Origin: Massilia sp. Root418
GTDB lineage: Bacteria; Pseudomonadota; Gammaproteobacteria; Burkholderiales; Burkholderiaceae_D
Assembly: GCF_001425265.1 (NCBI RefSeq)
Contig: NZ_LMEC01000025.1
Location: 62,305-126,304, forward strand
Length of the DNA stretch: 64,000 nt
Reading direction: 5' to 3'
The notes beneath the pieces are model-generated. The model searched no databases. It saw only the letters and a list, made by a program, of their open reading frames with translations, and was not told the origin of the DNA. Shown piece after piece: positions 60,887-64,000 of this stretch (position 1 is its first letter; every line of letters begins with the position of its first letter). The translations under genes were made by a program, and so were the position numbers.

Positions 60887-61254
60887 TGGCGCAGCCGGCC
60901 GCACCGCAAGACAGCCTGCTGGAACTGCGCGACCTGGCGCGCGCCTTCGCGGCAGAGCGCGACTGGGGCCAGTTCCACACGCCCAAAAACCTGGCCATGG
61001 CACTCACGGTGGAAGCGGCCGAACTGGCCGAGCACTTCCAGTGGCTGCCGACCGGCGCCGACCACGAGCTCGACGCGCGCAAGCGCGAAGGCATCCGCCA
61101 TGAACTGGCCGACGTGATGCTGTACCTGATCCAGCTGGCCGACAAGACCGGCGTGGACCTGCGCAGCGCGGTGCTGGAAAAAATGGAGCTCAACCGCGCC
61201 AAATACCCGGCCGAGCAGGTGCGCGGGGATATGCGGAAATATAACGAATATTGA
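60883..61254 (+). CDS. MazG-like nucleotide pyrophosphohydrolase
   Basis: The 123-residue protein has the all-alpha NTP-PPase signature: FHTPKNLAMALTVEAAELAEHFQW (ExxE) and RHELADVMLYLIQLADK (ExxD). This matches the dCTP pyrophosphatase/MazG-like house-cleaning enzymes that remove unwanted nucleotides. The ATG overlaps the GNAT stop by four bases. It is convergent with an esterase gene, with repeat pair 3 between. Confidence 0.92.
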   Translation: MMAQPAAPQDSLLELRDLARAFAAERDWGQFHTPKNLAMALTVEAAELAEHFQWLPTGADHELDARKREGIRHELADVMLYLIQLADKTGVDLRSAVLEKMELNRAKYPAEQVRGDMRKYNEY

Positions 61255-61261
61255 GTGCATG

Positions 61262-61424
61262 GGCGGCGCATTGGCGGCGCATTGGCGGCGCGTTGGCGGC
61301 GCATTGGCGGCGCGTTGGCGGCGCGTTGGCGGGTTACGCGCTGCGCGCTAACCCGCCCTACGGCAGAGCCGTCGCCCTCGTATTTTCCGTAGGGCGGGTT
61401 AGCGGCAAGGCCGCGTAACCCGCC
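61262..61424. repeat. 11-base tandem repeat (six units) plus palindromic repeat pair 3
   Basis: Six units GGCGGCGCATT or GGCGGCGCGTT run from 61262 to 61327. They join directly onto a palindrome GGCGGGTTACGCGC...TAACCCGCCCTACGG (61328-61363), followed by its inverted copy CGTAGGGCGGGTTA...CGCGTAACCCGCC (61389-61424). The first five bases of the tandem unit match the palindrome's first five, so the tandem may have grown by slippage from the palindrome edge. The whole element lies between convergent genes ending at 61254 and 61434. Confidence 0.75.
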
Positions 61425-61433
61425 AGGCGCACC

Positions 61434-62342
61434 TCACCGCAGCCCGAGCGCCTTGCGGATCTCGCCCAGCACCAATACCCACGCCGGCGAGGTGGCGGCC
61501 ACCTCATCATAATGGCTGGCATTGGGCAGCACCACCACCTCGGCCGCGTCGCCCGCCGCCCTGGCGCGGCGCGCGTAATCCTGCGCCACGCGCACCGGCG
61601 ACACCGTATCAAGCTCCCCCGTGACGAGCACCGTGCGCACCCCGGCCGGCAGCAGCTCGGCCGGCGACGTGTCCGCAAACACGTCCGGCCGCGCCGCGCT
61701 GGGCAGGCCGGTGAGCTGCACCATGTCGCGCTCGCAGCTGGTCTTGATCAGCTGCTCCTCGTTGCGCAAATCCGCCAGCCCGCCCAGGCTGATCACCTGC
61801 GGTATGGCCAGCGGCGCCGCGCGCCACACGGGGCTGGACTGCGGCAGCCGGTGGCGCGACGCGGCCCACTGCGCCAGATGCCCGCCGGCCGAATGGCCCA
61901 CCGCCACCACGCGCGTCAAATCCAGCCCGTGCGCGTCCGCCTCCTGCCTGAGCCGGTCCACCGCCGTGGCCACGTCCTGGTACATGCCTGGGTAGCCGCC
62001 TCCCTCCTCGTCCACCCTGCGGTACTCCACGTTCCACACCGCGATGCCGTGCTTCACCAGGTCCCCCGCCATGTTGTGCATCTGCGCGATGCCGCCGAAA
62101 TGCACGGTCCAGCAGCCGCCGTGGATCAGGATCACCACCGGGAACGGTCCCGGCCCGGCCGGCTTGAACAGCTCCACGAACTGCGACGGCGCGCCGCCGT
62201 AGGCCAGGTGGCGGTCCGGCTTGGGGCCGGACAGCGCCAGGTAGTCCTGCAGCGTCATGGGCGCGGCCGTGGCTGCGGCGTGGCCGCCGGCTGCGCCGGC
62301 AATGGCTGCGGCACACAGGGTCTTGCGGAAGGTGGTCAGCAT
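61434..62342 (-). CDS. Alpha/beta hydrolase (esterase/acetylhydrolase-like), exported
   Basis: The 302-residue protein has a signal peptide (to about residue 27), the oxyanion motif VVILIHGGCWTVHFGG, the nucleophile elbow VVAVGHSAGGHLAQWAAS, and the C-terminal Asp (LVTGELDTVSPV) and His (NASHYDEV). This resembles BD-FAE/acetyl-xylan-type esterases and arylformamidase-like enzymes. It lies 65 bases downstream of a TonB receptor on the same strand, so it may act on the receptor's ligand. A GGATAG site precedes its start. Confidence 0.88.
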   Translation of the reverse strand: MLTTFRKTLCAAAIAGAAGGHAAATAAPMTLQDYLALSGPKPDRHLAYGGAPSQFVELFKPAGPGPFPVVILIHGGCWTVHFGGIAQMHNMAGDLVKHGIAVWNVEYRRVDEEGGGYPGMYQDVATAVDRLRQEADAHGLDLTRVVAVGHSAGGHLAQWAASRHRLPQSSPVWRAAPLAIPQVISLGGLADLRNEEQLIKTSCERDMVQLTGLPSAARPDVFADTSPAELLPAGVRTVLVTGELDTVSPVRVAQDYARRARAAGDAAEVVVLPNASHYDEVAATSPAWVLVLGEIRKALGLR

Positions 62343-62407
62343 GGGCTATCCATAAAAAACGGGACAAGGCGCAGCATACCGCGCCTTGCCCCGGCTGTCA
62401 TGCCGCC

Positions 62408-64000
62408 TTAGAACTTGTAGCTGGCGCGCGCGTAGTAGTAGCCGCCATTGATACCGAACGGCGAGAACGAGGGATAGACCGTCACCGCCGAGTTGTCCAG
62501 GTTGGCGCGGTACACGGCCAGCAGCTGGGCGTTCACCTGGTCCGGATACTTGTTGAACAGGTTGTTGCCGCCTGCCGACAGGGTCCAGCCGTTGCTCATG
62601 CGGTAGCTCACTTCCAGGTCGGTGACCGCCGTCACGCCGATCTCGGTCTTGTAGTAATCCGCGCCGTCCGGCGTGCCCCATTCGGACGACTTGCCATAGA
62701 TCGCCTCGCGCAGGTTCACGGTCCACGCGCCCTTCTTCCACAAGGCGCCCAGGTTCAGGCGCATTTTAGGCGACGCGGTCTCGATGTCCGAGATGGCGGT
62801 CTTGTCGAGCAGGGTTTGCGGCCGCAGCTGCACCGGCGCCTGGTTCACCTTGATGACGGTGACCTTGTTGTAGTTGGCGGCCGCCGACCAGTCCACCCTG
62901 CCATAGTCGCCGTAGTTGCTGTTCAAGGTGGCCACGAACTCCAGGCCGCGCGAGCGGGTGTTGACGGCGTTGGAGAAGATGTTGATACCGGTCTGCACCA
63001 CCGTCGGATCGAGCACGTTGCCGTTGGCGAGGATGGCCGCCGTGACCGCCGGCGAGTTGTCCGCGCCGCCGGAGCCGTACAGCGAACCGCTGCCGACGAT
63101 GCGGTCGCGGATGGTGATCTGGTAGGCGTCCAGCGTGAGCGCGACATTGCTCGACGGGTTGAGCACCAGGCCGGCGCTGAAGTTGGTGGACTTCTCCGGC
63201 TTCAGGCCATTCACGCCCACCAGCGCGGCGCCCGGCGAATTGGGCGCCAGCTGCACGAAGGCGCTGCGCGGCGACACATTGGTGGCCGAATAGTACTGCT
63301 CGGCCAGCGTGGGCGCGCGGAAGCCGTTGCTGACCGTGCCGCGCAGCGCGAAGGCGGGCGAGAAGTCGTAGCGGCTGGTGATCTTGCCCACCTTGGCGTT
63401 GCCGAAGTCGCTGAAGTGCTCGTAGCGCGCGGCCAGGTCCACCGTCAGCGCGTCCACCGGGAATACGATCAGGTTGGCGTACACCGCCTTGTTGTTGCGG
63501 TCATGCTTGCCGGCGTCGGTCAGCGAGAAGCCGGGATAGGACTGCGAGCCCTCCTTGTAGCGCGAGAACTCGTCGCCGGCCTGGATCTGGTACTTGTCCA
63601 CCCGGTACTCCAGGCCGAGCGCGAAGGTGGCCGGCCTGGTCCCCACCAGGTTCAGTTCACGGCTGAAGTCCAGGTTGTTGGTCCACTGGGTGGCGATGAA
63701 GGCGCCGGCGGCAAACACGGTGGGCGTGAATCCCTTGTCCTGGTACAGCGACACGTTGGCCGAATCCTCGACCCCGATTTCCGCCTTGTCGCGGCCATAG
63801 GTGGTGCTCAGCTCCCAGTTCCAGGCGCCCGCGAGCTTGCCCTTCATGCCGGCGGTGAACGCATAGTCCTGGTCCTTGATGGTTTCCTTGGGGCTGAAAC
63901 CGAGCGGATAAACCTGCGGCAGCCGGTTGGGCATGCGGTAGTTCTCGTAGGCGCGCGCCTCCTTGCGGCCCACGGTGCCGAAGGCGTAGAGGGAAGTATC
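62408..64000 (-). CDS. TonB-dependent receptor, C-terminal part (runs off the window)
   Basis: The N-terminus lies beyond base 64000; 530 codons are present. The visible part is outer-membrane beta-barrel: RFEYRVDKYQ-like strands, LAARYEHFSDFGNAKVGKITSRYDFSPAFALRGTVSNGFRAPTLAEQYYS, a DAYQITIRDRIVGSG region, and NGWTLSAGGNNLFNKYPDQVN. It ends with ARASYKF, the terminal aromatic residue. It is upstream of, and probably co-transcribed with, the esterase gene. The ligand is unknown. Confidence 0.92.
   Translation of the reverse strand, partial: DTSLYAFGTVGRKEARAYENYRMPNRLPQVYPLGFSPKETIKDQDYAFTAGMKGKLAGAWNWELSTTYGRDKAEIGVEDSANVSLYQDKGFTPTVFAAGAFIATQWTNNLDFSRELNLVGTRPATFALGLEYRVDKYQIQAGDEFSRYKEGSQSYPGFSLTDAGKHDRNNKAVYANLIVFPVDALTVDLAARYEHFSDFGNAKVGKITSRYDFSPAFALRGTVSNGFRAPTLAEQYYSATNVSPRSAFVQLAPNSPGAALVGVNGLKPEKSTNFSAGLVLNPSSNVALTLDAYQITIRDRIVGSGSLYGSGGADNSPAVTAAILANGNVLDPTVVQTGINIFSNAVNTRSRGLEFVATLNSNYGDYGRVDWSAAANYNKVTVIKVNQAPVQLRPQTLLDKTAISDIETASPKMRLNLGALWKKGAWTVNLREAIYGKSSEWGTPDGADYYKTEIGVTAVTDLEVSYRMSNGWTLSAGGNNLFNKYPDQVNAQLLAVYRANLDNSAVTVYPSFSPFGINGGYYYARASYKF

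Noticed and set aside
61262-61424. CRISPR-like array
   Set aside because: Units are 11 bases with no spacers; it is a tandem repeat plus palindromes.

Overview
The window is high-GC bacterial chromosome. It probably comes from the Massilia/Duganella/Telluria part of the Oxalobacteraceae (Betaproteobacteria). That placement is inferred from gene content: several large TonB-dependent receptors (one of the Xanthomonas/Caulobacter carbohydrate type), a long-form isocitrate lyase, a GlxA-type regulator, DUF1840, DUF2058 and host-attachment proteins, and many secreted hydrolases. There are about 58 protein genes (two cut by the window edges) and one tRNA-Phe. I see no rRNA, CRISPR array, intact insertion sequence or prophage.

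Left part (1-13.8 kb): the N-terminus of a membrane sensor, a DUF2807 protein, a CsgG-like lipoprotein followed by a DUF885 protein, and a cytochrome P450 divergent from an unknown secreted protein. Next comes a minus-strand arylsulfate locus in the order arylsulfotransferase, TonB receptor, sulfatase, then a polytopic GT-C-like membrane protein. tRNA-Phe (13.9 kb) has a textbook promoter and terminator and lies next to a lower-GC orphan gene.

Middle part (14.7-38.5 kb): a DJ-1/PfpI protein, an SbmA/BacA-like ABC transporter, an SGNH esterase with SLH-like C-terminal repeats, a LysR/GST divergent pair, a translationally coupled ArsR-AHSA1-small membrane protein operon, a GH39 glycosidase, a methyltransferase, MYG1, DUF1840, a host-attachment protein, isocitrate lyase with several palindromes upstream, a GlxA regulator divergent from an isochorismatase-fold hydrolase, DUF2058, an NTF2-like protein, an erythromycin-esterase-like protein, a Ser/Gly/Thr-repeat secreted protein, a large TonB receptor and a histidine kinase.

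Right part (38.6-64 kb): a protein with divergent RelA/SpoT-like motifs followed by two periplasmic substrate-binding proteins. A tight six-gene operon follows (RDD, SpoIIM, DUF4129, DUF4350, MoxR ATPase, DUF58), then DUF805, an alpha/beta hydrolase, an M16 peptidase pair (one active, one without the zinc motif), a Cache protein, and a PAS-GGDEF-EAL protein with a degenerate EAL motif. After that come a small gene behind an array of TGTCTC/GAGACA sites, a membrane-anchored NUMOD4/HNH-like protein, a lipoprotein, an S9 peptidase, GNAT and MazG-like proteins, an esterase, and the C-terminal part of another TonB receptor.

Main points for follow-up: the RelA/SpoT-like protein with its two binding proteins; paired head-to-head palindromes placed at three convergent gene ends; the TGTCTC operator array; the arylsulfate locus; the membrane-tethered HNH-like protein; and helically phased TCGTTCAG repeats between LysR and GST. 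All functional statements come from reading motifs and gene order. No database search was run.
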